From: Palsa-506 sp963786975
GTDB taxonomy: Bacteria; Actinomycetota; Actinomycetes; Streptosporangiales; Streptosporangiaceae
DNA length: 64,000 bases
NCBI GenBank assembly: GCA_963786975.1
Contig: CAWBBE010000005.1
Location: 310,001-374,000, forward strand
Direction of reading: 5' to 3'
Part shown: one piece after another, positions 1-7,843 of the stretch
Position numbering within the stretch: position 1 is the stretch's first letter
Layout: each line of letters starts with the position of its first letter
The notes under the pieces: model-generated
Databases searched by the model: none
Told to the model about the DNA's origin: nothing
What the model saw: only the letters and a program-made list of their open reading frames with translations
Position numbers and translations under genes: made by a program

Positions 1-2
1 AT

Positions 3-218
3 CATGGCCGGCCTTTTCGTGTAGACGGCTTTCCTCAGGACCGCAATAAGAATATCGTATACTCACGGTACAAAGAGCTGTATCTCGGACTCGATGCGAG
101 TCCCAACCTGGATGGGAGCCTCGTCCAGGTTGATCCGAAAACCTATGATCTGGGTAATCCGGCAACCTGGATCCCAATTAATGTTGCCGGTGGTCCAGGC
201 CCGACTGATGGTGAATAA
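3..218 (+). CDS. C-terminal end of an unrecognised protein, cut by left edge
   Basis: An open frame runs in from the left edge and stops at TAA 216-218, giving about 71 C-terminal residues that end in GGPGPTDGE. It contains a stretch reading YSRYKELYLGLD and then VDPKTYDLGNPATWIPINVAGG. The composition is visibly less G/C-biased than the rest of the window (AAA, AAT, TAT and ATT codons are used). No start is visible because the gene begins outside the window. I do not recognise the family. The Gly/Pro-rich, acidic tail would fit an exported or surface protein, but that is a guess. Confidence 0.45.
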   Translation, partial: HGRPFRVDGFPQDRNKNIVYSRYKELYLGLDASPNLDGSLVQVDPKTYDLGNPATWIPINVAGGPGPTDGE

Positions 219-419
219 TGCCGCCCGCCGAGGTGATTCCGTATCCCGTGATGCGGCTATCGCCGCGCCGCGATCTACTCGATGTCATGCGCCTCGCCGG
301 GCGACTGCAGCGCCGGCGGGTCCTACGCGGATAGCACCGGCCACGTCGAGCCGTTCGTCGTAGGCGAGACGAGCGGCGCTCCGAGGCAGTCCTCGCCGGC
401 AAAAGCCGACCGAGCCCGC

Positions 420-967
420 TCAAAAGATGAACGGCACGAGCATCTTGGTCGAGCGCTTGTACACCGGGTAGGTGTCTGGGAACTGCTCGGTCAAGTAGTG
501 CTCCTCGACGGTCGCGCTGTAGACGAAGTAGACACCGGCCAGGGCCACGGCGGTCAGCCACAGCCAGCTCAGCGCCACCGCGGTGCCTAGCCCGGCGACC
601 AGGATGCCCGAGTAGATCGGGTGGCGGACCAGGTGGTAGGGGCCGCTGGTCACCAGCTCTGGCTCGTCCTTCTGTGTCATGGGGGTGCCCCAGTTGCGCC
701 CGATGTGCACGCGCGCCCAGATCGCGAACCCCAACCCTAGAAAGAAGAGGGCGAGCCCGAGGCCAGCGCGCACGGGTCCGTGTTGAGGCCGTGCTCCCGA
801 AAGGCACCCAAGCGGATCAAGAGGATCACGACGACAACGATCACGGCCCTGATACCCAGCTCGCGGGACCACGGCACGCGGCCCCTCTTCATAGAAAAGG
901 CCGCCACGAGCCAGTACAGCCAGAACGCTGCCCATCCGATGGCAAGGACGAGCTCTACCACACGCAT
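420..967 (-). pseudogene. Isoprenylcysteine carboxyl methyltransferase family protein, frameshifted
   Basis: The protein starts at 967 (MRVVELVLAIGWAAFWLYW) with two hydrophobic segments. It then has to change frame near 774-779, in a GGG run, to continue as ALFFLGLGFAIWARVHIGRNW and on to the ICMT signature: GPYHLVRHPIYSGI, then EEHYLTEQFPDTYPVYKRSTKMLVPF at the C-terminus. The family is made of integral membrane methyltransferases, and bacterial members of about 180 residues often have unknown substrates. With one base restored the length is about 182 residues, the usual size. The motif-bearing half is intact, so the break may be a sequence error or a young pseudogene. Confidence 0.7.
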
Positions 968-1104
968 CGTGACTCAGGCTGTCACAATGCCTGGCGGTCC
1001 GCACGAGGAGCTCAGGTTCGGGGCCGGAAGAGGCCGGGTCGAGAGCCGAGCCGAGACCGCCGCCATCGGCTACCTCGGGATCGCTCCGGGGTGAGGACGC
1101 ACCT

Positions 1105-1402
1105 TGGCGTTGCGGCCCGTCGCCGCCCAGCCGATCCTGTCCGCCTCCAGCAGGATGACGCTGCGGCCCGGGTCCCGCTCCTTGGCCAGCAGTGCGGTCC
1201 GCAGGCCGCAGAACCCCCGCCGGGCACCGCCAGGTCGGCCCTGACGGAGGCGCCGAGCGCCGGACGGGCGCGGGGCGGGCCGACCGGTCCAGCCAGTAAG
1301 GCACCGGCGCGGCGGCCAGCCAGGACCTGGTAATACCCTGCGCCGACAGCATCCCAGCATTGTTCCCGCGCCTGTCATCCCGCGGGCACCTCGGTAATTC
1401 AT
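1105..1402 (-). pseudogene. Remnant of an FAD-dependent (DAO-type) oxidoreductase
   Basis: Minus-strand reading gives YWLDRS in one frame (about 1280-1300) and, in another, GFCGLRTALLAKERDPGRSV followed by ILLEADRIGWAATGRNA (about 1216-1105). This is the dinucleotide-binding start of the DAO family of FAD oxidoreductases, related to gamma-glutamylputrescine oxidase, where GGGFxGL and an acidic residue at the end of the second beta-strand bind ADP-ribose. The reading collapses right after GRNA. Only about 100 of the expected 400 or more residues are present, and at least one frame change is needed. It is a truncated, dead fragment. Confidence 0.6.
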
Positions 1403-1424
1403 TTGGCTTTCGTAAGTCGGTCAC

Positions 1425-1869
1425 CTAATGCCATGGCCGCTTGTCACAGAAAGTCAACGGTCTGCTACTGCGCGGATTTTACCTCCGCCAGACCTAGACG
1501 GCTACGGTTACGAAATGGTAATGTCGGGAAACTCGTGGAGGGAACGGGACTGACCTGATGCGCTAGTGCGGATGGCCTGCGGGGACTTGCACTCTATGGG
1601 ACTGGGGGAAATGCATCGGCCATCCTTAGGAATGCTGGCGCCCATATCCATCAGGAAACGGGTGGCAGTGTTTATCCCGTCGCAACGGGGGCCTCGCGCA
1701 CGAACGTCCGCGATCTCACGAAGCGGCCCCTTCATGATGTCCGCATCTGCCCGCACGGGAGGCCAGTTGAATGTTACTCCCCTGCGAGGAAACGGATGCA
1801 ACTCCGACGTCCGGAATTGATACGGCGTGCCGCACCACCACCACGGTGCCGCACGGTGGGGAGCAAAAG
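1425..1869. other. 445-bp stretch without a recognisable gene
   Basis: Short open frames exist on both strands but none shows a domain, a good ribosome binding site or the third-position G/C bias of the neighbours. The base composition is more mixed than in the flanking genes. The right end must hold the promoter of the secreted protein that starts at 1870. Together with the remnants on its left this looks like degraded DNA. Confidence 0.4.
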
Positions 1870-3021
1870 ATGAGAAAAACATCTATCCTGACTGGCATGG
1901 CCACCGCCGCGGCGCTGGTGGCCGCGCTGGGGATGGTGGTAGCGCCCGCGGCCGGTGCCCAGGCCCGCGGGCATCACCACGGCAGCGGGTTCAAGGTCAT
2001 CGCCAGCCACCTGAAAAACCCGCGCGGGCTCGCATGGGGCCCCGGCGGCGCGATCTTCCTCGCGGAGGCCGGGCGCGGCGGCAAGACCTGCCTGAGCGGC
2101 GGCCCGGAGGGCAAGACCTGCATCGGGCTCACCGGCTCGCTTGACGTGATCGGCAAGGGTGGCGTACACCGCCTCGTCACCGGGCTGATCTCCGCCTCCG
2201 GTGCCGGCGGGGTGGCGGCGGAGGGCCTGGTCTCGGTCTCCCGCGCCCCGCGCGGCGGCGTGTTCGCGCTGTTCGGCGAGAACACGCACATAGTGCCGCC
2301 GAAGGGCGCGATCCCGCAAAGGCTGCGCCAGGCGGCTCTGCACGAGCTCGGCCGTCTGTTCCTGGGCACGCGGCACGGCGCGGTCAGCATCGCCCGCGTC
2401 GGTGACCACGACTGGACCTGGACGTCCAAGCGGGTTCACCTGGCGCCAAAGGACTTCCCCGACGCCAACCCCAACAACGTGCTGCGCGCCGGCGGGCGTA
2501 CCTACGTGGCGGACGCGGGCGCCAACACCCTCACCCAGGTCCTGAGGCATGGGCGGACGCGGGTGCGCGCGTTCTTCCCGGTGGCACACTACCCGCCCGA
2601 CGCCGTGCCGACCTGCGCGGCGCAGGGCCCGGACGGTGCACTGTATGTCGCCGAGTTGCTCGGAGGTTCCTACGCCCCCGGTCACGCCCGCGTCTGGCGG
2701 ATCGTCCCCGGGCAGAAGCCGAAGGTCTGGGCCACCGGCCTGACCACGGTGCAGGGCTGCGGCTTCGGTAGCGACGGCGCGTTCTACGCCACCGAGTTCC
2801 AGACCGGCGGGCTGACCTCCAGCAACCCGGCGGGTGACGTGGTGCGGATCGCTCCTAACGGCCACCGCACCCACCTCGGCGTGGGCAAGCTGTTCAACCC
2901 GTCCGGCTTCCTCGCCGGGCGGCACGGTTCGTTCTACGTCTCCAACTGCAGCATCGCCCCGGCCACGGGCCTGGGCCCGCAGCTGTGCCCCACTGGGGGC
3001 CAGGTGGTCCGCATCGGGTGA
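1870..3021 (+). CDS. Secreted ScyD/ScyE-like beta-propeller protein
   Basis: 383 residues from ATG 1870, preceded by GGGGAGCAAAAG as ribosome binding site. An in-frame extension upstream to 1771 lacks such a site. Residues 1-32 form a Sec signal peptide (MRKTS, hydrophobic core, APAAGAQA). The mature part starts with a His/Gly stretch (RGHHHGSGF), then LKNPRGLAWGPGGAIFLAEAG and repeated blade-like segments (GGRTYVADAGANTLTQV, GPDGALYVAELLG, NPSGFLAGRHGSFYVSNCS). This matches the ScyD/ScyE family of predicted secreted propellers; the name comes from cyanobacterial scytonemin clusters, but actinobacterial members are common and their role is unknown. It stands alone on the plus strand. Confidence 0.8.
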   Translation: MRKTSILTGMATAAALVAALGMVVAPAAGAQARGHHHGSGFKVIASHLKNPRGLAWGPGGAIFLAEAGRGGKTCLSGGPEGKTCIGLTGSLDVIGKGGVHRLVTGLISASGAGGVAAEGLVSVSRAPRGGVFALFGENTHIVPPKGAIPQRLRQAALHELGRLFLGTRHGAVSIARVGDHDWTWTSKRVHLAPKDFPDANPNNVLRAGGRTYVADAGANTLTQVLRHGRTRVRAFFPVAHYPPDAVPTCAAQGPDGALYVAELLGGSYAPGHARVWRIVPGQKPKVWATGLTTVQGCGFGSDGAFYATEFQTGGLTSSNPAGDVVRIAPNGHRTHLGVGKLFNPSGFLAGRHGSFYVSNCSIAPATGLGPQLCPTGGQVVRIG

Positions 3022-3205
3022 CATAGCGGACCTCTCGCGGTAACCAGCCCGCGCAGCCGCCCGCTGCGCGGGCTGGCCCGCGTTTGGCCGGCGTCAGGAA
3101 ATGCGCCGTCGACAACGATGGTGCAGGCGCTTACCGACCGGGGGATGGCGCACGTCCTGCCGCACACCCCGGCCGATCCGGCGAGTGTGCAGGGCGAGGA
3201 GCGAG

Positions 3206-4195
3206 ATGGGGAATGACATGATCGAGCCTTTTCCGCGGATCATCGCCGACGACAAGGTCGGGCCGGTGGACGCCACCGTGGTACCGCGCTACGCGGGGGA
3301 GGCCACCTTCGCGCGCCTGCCGCGCATGGATGCGGTGGCGCAGGCCGATGTTGCCGTGCTGGGCGTGCCATTTGACAGCGGGGTCAGCTACCGGCCAGGG
3401 GCGCGCTTCGGCCCGTCGCACATCCGGGAGTCCTCCCGGCTGCTCCGCACCTACAACCCGGCGCTGCAGGTAGCGCCGTTTGCCGCCCAGCAGGTCGCCG
3501 ATGCGGGGGATCTGGCCGTCAACCCGTTCAGCATCGATGAGGCGATCAGCGAAATCGAGCGGGGAGCGCGCGATCTGCTGGAACGCGCGCGGTTCGTGCT
3601 GATGCTCGGCGGCGATCATACGGTCGCGCTGCCGATGCTGCGGGCACTCTCGGCGCTGCATGGTCCGCTGGCAGTCGTCCACTTCGATGCCCACCTCGAT
3701 ACCTGGGATACCTATTTCGGCGCCGCCTACACCCATGGCACGCCATTCCGGCGGGCATCCGAGGAAGGCCTGCTGGACCGGACCGGCTGCCTGCACGTAG
3801 GAATCCGCGGCCCGCTGTATACCGACAGCGACCTTACCCAGGACACCGATCTGGGCTTCCAGGTGATATCGGCGCCCGACGTCGAACGGCTCGGCGTGGC
3901 CGGAATGGTGGAACAGATACAGCAACGGGTCGGCGACCGCCCCATGTACGTCTCCGTGGACATCGACGTCCTGGATCCGGCCCACGCGCCCGGCACCGGC
4001 ACTCCTGAGGCAGGCGGCCTGTCCAGCCGGGAACTGCTGGCCACCCTGCGATCATTCTCCCGCCTTAACCTCATCGGCGCAGACATCGTGGAGGTCGCAC
4101 CCGCCTACGACCACGCCCAGATCACCGGGATCGCCGCCGCCCACGCGGGCTACGAGCTGCTGTCTGCGCTGGCCGCGGCAAAGGCTGCCCGGTGA
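3206..4195 (+). CDS. speB: Agmatinase (ureohydrolase family)
   Basis: 329 residues from ATG 3206, with AGGGCGAGGAG as ribosome binding site. The enzyme hydrolyses agmatine to putrescine and urea, or a related guanidino compound. The binuclear manganese ligands are visible: GGDHTVALP near residue 133, FDAHLD near 157 and SVDIDVLDPAHAPGTGTPEAGG near 250, in the order typical of arginase/agmatinase. The length fits the agmatinase branch. The stop overlaps a GTG of a truncated NTF2-like fragment, so a longer operon once continued downstream. Specificity within the ureohydrolases cannot be settled from sequence alone. Confidence 0.88.
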   Translation: MGNDMIEPFPRIIADDKVGPVDATVVPRYAGEATFARLPRMDAVAQADVAVLGVPFDSGVSYRPGARFGPSHIRESSRLLRTYNPALQVAPFAAQQVADAGDLAVNPFSIDEAISEIERGARDLLERARFVLMLGGDHTVALPMLRALSALHGPLAVVHFDAHLDTWDTYFGAAYTHGTPFRRASEEGLLDRTGCLHVGIRGPLYTDSDLTQDTDLGFQVISAPDVERLGVAGMVEQIQQRVGDRPMYVSVDIDVLDPAHAPGTGTPEAGGLSSRELLATLRSFSRLNLIGADIVEVAPAYDHAQITGIAAAHAGYELLSALAAAKAAR

Positions 4196-4277
4196 CCGCC
4201 ACCGACCAGGTGCTGGCGGCAGCGGAGCAGCTGGCAGGCCTTCGGGCGGGACGACACGCGCTGTAGCAGCTAGCTGC
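4192..4277 (+). pseudogene. 5' fragment of a possible SnoaL/NTF2-like gene
   Basis: A GTG at 4192 overlaps the agmatinase stop (GTGA) and reads MTATDQVLAAAEQLAGLRAG to a TAG at 4264. Shifting frame midway gives AFGRDDTR, as expected for the start of small SnoaL/NTF2-like proteins (typical form: TATDQVLAAAxxLVxAFGRxD). About 25 codons remain before the sequence runs into the 3' end of the opposing GNAT gene. I read it as the leftover start of a gene once translationally coupled to the agmatinase. Confidence 0.4.
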
Positions 4278-4689
4278 CGCGAACCTGGCGGCGCAGGTCG
4301 CCAGTACCCGGGGAAAAGCCCCGCGATGTCAGCCAGCGCGTTATCCGGGACGCGTCCGGGTGCGTGTCCGGGACGACATTGTAAATGTAGTTCAGCCCGC
4401 GCTCAGCGGCCTCGCTCTCAAGCCGGTCAACGATGAAGTTGCCGATGCCGTTGCCGCGCATGGCCGGGTCGACCAGGAACGTGATCTGAGCGTCGCCCCA
4501 TTCCGAATCCAGCCAGCCGTAGCCGATGACGGTCCCGTCGTCGTCGGTGACCTGCCACCACTCGTCGGCGATCGTGGCGCCGGGAGCAGGCTGGCCGAAG
4601 CCCACCGACGCCAGTTCGTCCGGGCCGAACAGCCGCTGCTTGTCGGCATCCCAGCGCGGGCTGTCCTCCTTCGTCCAGTGCAGTGTCAT
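4270..4689 (-). CDS. GNAT family N-acetyltransferase
   Basis: 139 residues from ATG 4689. The start is chosen because AAGAGGAG sits six bases upstream; an in-frame extension to 4770 has no such site. The acetyl-CoA loop of the GNAT fold is seen as DPAMRGNGIGNFIVDRLESEA around residues 81-101, preceded by the beta-strand DAQITFLV. The C-terminus ends with a typical second-half segment (ITRWLTSRGF). The substrate is unknown. The gene stands between the agmatinase region and the end of the aromatic operon and has its own transcription unit. Confidence 0.8.
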   Translation of the reverse strand: MTLHWTKEDSPRWDADKQRLFGPDELASVGFGQPAPGATIADEWWQVTDDDGTVIGYGWLDSEWGDAQITFLVDPAMRGNGIGNFIVDRLESEAAERGLNYIYNVVPDTHPDASRITRWLTSRGFSPGTGDLRRQVRGS

Positions 4690-4829
4690 CGCTCCTCTTT
4701 CGCTCTTGGCGCCGGCCGGTCGGCGTTCGTTACGGTAGCCCCTGGATTGGCTGATAGCGGCCGGCCGCATCGATCACCCGGTGCCGCGGGCCCGGTCCGA
4801 TTCCAGCCGGGCCGGCCCGCCGAGGGGCG

Positions 4830-6404
4830 TCAGTCGGCCGGCGGCTTCGCCAGCAGGCCGGTGTCCGTAGCCATCTTGCGCAGGTCGACGCGGCGGACCT
4901 TGCCGGTGGCGGTGGTCGGATACTCACTGACAAAGACAATCTTGCGAGGTCGCTTGAAGGCCGGCAGGCCCTGGCGGCAGAACCTGATCAGCTCGGCGTC
5001 GGTGGCGACCTGGCCGGGCTGCAGGATCACGTACGCAACGGGCTTCTCCAGGCCGTCGGCGTCAGGCGCCGCGACCACGATCGCGTCGGCGACGGCCTGG
5101 TGCGCTAGCAGCCGGGCCTCCACCTCCGCCGGTGTCACCCAGATTCCGCTCGCCTTGAGCATGTCGCCGGTGCGGCCGAGACACGTGTAATAACCGTCCG
5201 CGTCCTGGACGTAGGTATCGCCCGTGCGCAGCCATTCCCCCTGGAAGACCAGCCGCGAAGCATGGTAGCGCGACCAGTACCCGGTGGCTGCCGATGCGCC
5301 CCGCACCAGCAAGGTGCCAGGCGTGCCGACGGGTACCTCGAGCCCGTCGTCGCCAACGATCTTCAGGTCGTAACCGGGCACGGTGACGCCGGTGCTGCCG
5401 GGCCGCACCTCGCCGACGCGGTTGGACAAGAAGATGTGCAGCATCTCGGTCATGCCGATGCCATCGAGGATGTCCACGCCGAAGTGGGTCGTCCACCGCT
5501 CGTACAGTGACGCCGGCAGCGCCTCTCCGGCGGAAGCCGCCAGCCGGACGCCGGCCAGCGCATCCGCGGCCAGCCCGCTGCGCAGCATGTTGGCAAAGAA
5601 CGTCGGGCCGGCGAAGAACAGGGTGGCCCCGTACTCGCGCGCCCGCTCGGCTATCACCGCGGGCTTGGCCGGTGCCGGTTCCAGTACCGTCGCGGCACCC
5701 GCCGACAGCGGGAACAGCACGGAGTTCCCGAGGCCGTAGGCGAAGAATGCCTTCGCCGCCGACAGGCACCGGTCCTCGGGCGTGATGCCGAGCACCTGCG
5801 TGCCGTAGGTCTCGCATACCACCTGGATAGCGCCGTGCCGGTGCATCGCGCCCTTCGGCATGCCGGTGGTGCCCGATGTGTACAGCCAGAACGCCGGCGA
5901 GTCCGCTGTGGTCGGGTAGACCGTCGCGTCCGGCTGAGCCGAGGAAAGCAACGAGCTGAACCCGTGCCACGGCAGCCCGCCCGACACATCCTGGGCAGCA
6001 TCCGGGCCGAGCACCCCGCGCAGCTCCGGCGCGCCCGCGGTCGCCTCGCGGGCCACCCCGGTGAACTCGGCGGTCACCGCGAGCAGCCGGGCGCGCGAGT
6101 CGCGCAGCAGCCCGCGGAGCCCGTCGGCGTTCGTCATCGTCGACACCGGCACCGGGATCGCGCCGACCCGCATCGCGGCGAGGTAGGCGATGACTAATTC
6201 CGGCGAGTCCGCCATGCACAGCAGCATCCGCTGCTCGGGCAGCAGGCCGAGGCCGCGCAGCGCGCCGGCCGCCCGCAGCACCTGCTGGTGCAGCTGCTGG
6301 TAGGTCAGCTCGCCGCCGGGGCCGGTCAGCGCGAGCCGGCTGCCGTCGCCAGCGTCCAGCCGGCGGTCGAGCAGGTACTCGGAAGCGTTAAACAAATCGC
6401 TCAT
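4830..6404 (-). CDS. bclA: Benzoate-CoA ligase family protein
   Basis: 524 residues, ATG 6404. An adenylate-forming enzyme that activates benzoate (or a close aromatic acid) to its CoA thioester with ATP. The AMP-binding loop LYTSGTTGMPKGA is near residue 190, a GIGMTEMLHIF segment near 316 and the C-terminal hinge and lysine region GRTGDMLKASGIWVTP near 418, with a terminal TTATGKVRRVDLRK. The N-terminus (FNASEYLLDRRLDAGDGSRLAL) is typical of the benzoate-CoA ligase subfamily. It is the last gene of the box operon, 18 bases after boxB, so it supplies the benzoyl-CoA that BoxB consumes. Confidence 0.88.
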   Translation of the reverse strand: MSDLFNASEYLLDRRLDAGDGSRLALTGPGGELTYQQLHQQVLRAAGALRGLGLLPEQRMLLCMADSPELVIAYLAAMRVGAIPVPVSTMTNADGLRGLLRDSRARLLAVTAEFTGVAREATAGAPELRGVLGPDAAQDVSGGLPWHGFSSLLSSAQPDATVYPTTADSPAFWLYTSGTTGMPKGAMHRHGAIQVVCETYGTQVLGITPEDRCLSAAKAFFAYGLGNSVLFPLSAGAATVLEPAPAKPAVIAERAREYGATLFFAGPTFFANMLRSGLAADALAGVRLAASAGEALPASLYERWTTHFGVDILDGIGMTEMLHIFLSNRVGEVRPGSTGVTVPGYDLKIVGDDGLEVPVGTPGTLLVRGASAATGYWSRYHASRLVFQGEWLRTGDTYVQDADGYYTCLGRTGDMLKASGIWVTPAEVEARLLAHQAVADAIVVAAPDADGLEKPVAYVILQPGQVATDAELIRFCRQGLPAFKRPRKIVFVSEYPTTATGKVRRVDLRKMATDTGLLAKPPAD

Positions 6405-6422
6405 GGACGCCTCGTTACCGGG

Positions 6423-7841
6423 TCAGCTGAGGTGGACGTAGTCGTAGTCGAATGACTTGCCGTTGATCCCGGCGCGGGGCGGGGAGATCCAGGCTGCGAT
6501 CTTGCCGCGCTCGTATACCGGCTGCATGAGCGAGCGGACATACGTCTTGTCAACGTCGGTGGGCAGCCAGTTGCCCTTGCGCTGCGACCATTCCGCCGCC
6601 GATAGCTGTTCCCCTTCGGGGGACGTCTCGATGCCGGCGAAGGCGCCGACGTGCCGGTTGAACGCGACATGCGGCAGCCTGAGCTGTTGCGGCAGGCCGG
6701 CCTCCTTGAGGATCTTGTTCCAGCGGTTGACGCCGTTCTGGCAGTCGCCGATGTAGGCCCGCCGAAGATCCGTGTTCAGCCCGAGGAGCGCGGCCACCTC
6801 GGTCTGGCCGATCGTGCCATCGATCAGCGCGTCCACCATGAACGCGTCGTCGGTGAGCCGGTGGTCGTCCCGGCGGCGTTCCTCCGACCAGCGGCCCTTC
6901 AGCCCGGCGGTGTAGTAATTGGCCACGTTGGTCGAGGTCTCGCCGCCGAACAGGTCCAGGGACACCGAGTAGTGGAAATTGAGGTATTTCTGGATCACCG
7001 GTAGCGGGATCGCGCCGTGGCCGACCACGTCGTCAGTGTCGTTCTCGATCATCACCTGCGCGGTCCGCTCGACGACCCGGTCAATCCCGGTCGTGCCCAC
7101 GAACATGTGATGGCTTTCCTCCTTGAGCATGAATTCACAGGTGCGCGACAGCGGGTCGAATGCCGACTCCTTCAGGGTGCCGAGCTGGTACTTGCCGTCC
7201 CGGTCGGTAAAGTAGGTGAACATGTAAAAGGACAGCCAGTCCGGGGTCTCCTCGTTGAACGCGCCGAGAATGCGCGGAGACTCGGCGCTGCCGGAGTTCC
7301 GGCGCAGCAGCTGCTCGGCCTCTTCCCGGCCCTCCCGGCCGAAGTAGGCGTGCAGCAGGTACACCATTGCCCACAGGTGCCGCCCCTCCTCGACGTTGAC
7401 CTGGAAGAGGTTGCGCAGGTCGTACAGGCTGGGGGCAGTGGCGCCGAGGTTGCGCTGCTGCTCCACCGAGGCAGGCTCGGTGTCACCCTGGATCACGATC
7501 AGCCGTTGCAGCTCGGCCCGGTATTCGCCGGGAACCTTCGTCCATGGTGGCTCGCCCTTGTGCTGGCCGAAGCCGACCACCCGGCCCGGATCGCGCTCGG
7601 CCAGGAATATGCCCCAGCGGTAGTCCTTCATCGGGACATGGCCGAAATGAGCCCAGCCCTCGCGGCCCACGTTCACCGCGGTGCGCAGGTACACGTCCTG
7701 CGTGGGCAGCGTCGGGCCCATCGTCTGCCACCAGTTCAGGAAATTCGGCTGCCACGACTCCAGCGCACGCTGCAGCCGGCGGTCCTCGTGCAGATCCACA
7801 TTGTTCGGGATCCGCTCGGTGTAGTCGGCAGTCGTGGTCAT
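6423..7841 (-). CDS. boxB: Benzoyl-CoA 2,3-epoxidase, oxygenase component BoxB
   Basis: 472 residues, ATG 7841. BoxB is the di-iron oxygenase of the aerobic hybrid benzoate pathway; it converts benzoyl-CoA plus O2 to 2,3-epoxybenzoyl-CoA. The iron ligands are visible in EEGRHLWAMVY (about residue 151) and EESHHMFVG (about residue 240), and the N-terminus (ERIPNNVDLHEDRRLQRAL) is characteristic. Length equals that of known BoxB. It lies 2 bases after boxC and 18 before the ligase. The family needs electrons from the reductase BoxA, which is not encoded in this operon or elsewhere in the window. Confidence 0.92.
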   Translation of the reverse strand: MTTTADYTERIPNNVDLHEDRRLQRALESWQPNFLNWWQTMGPTLPTQDVYLRTAVNVGREGWAHFGHVPMKDYRWGIFLAERDPGRVVGFGQHKGEPPWTKVPGEYRAELQRLIVIQGDTEPASVEQQRNLGATAPSLYDLRNLFQVNVEEGRHLWAMVYLLHAYFGREGREEAEQLLRRNSGSAESPRILGAFNEETPDWLSFYMFTYFTDRDGKYQLGTLKESAFDPLSRTCEFMLKEESHHMFVGTTGIDRVVERTAQVMIENDTDDVVGHGAIPLPVIQKYLNFHYSVSLDLFGGETSTNVANYYTAGLKGRWSEERRRDDHRLTDDAFMVDALIDGTIGQTEVAALLGLNTDLRRAYIGDCQNGVNRWNKILKEAGLPQQLRLPHVAFNRHVGAFAGIETSPEGEQLSAAEWSQRKGNWLPTDVDKTYVRSLMQPVYERGKIAAWISPPRAGINGKSFDYDYVHLS

Positions 7842-7843
7842 GT

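Noticed and set aside
1774..3024. Long antisense frame covering the whole ScyD/E-like gene
   Set aside because: Mirror effect of GC-rich codons; Arg/Gly/Ala-rich text without domains, and the plus strand has signal peptide and propeller repeats.
3118..3216. 32-codon ORF (MVQALTDRGMAHVLPHTPAD onward) ending just inside the agmatinase start
   Set aside because: It could be the tail of a lost upstream gene, but no family is recognisable and it has no ribosome binding site.
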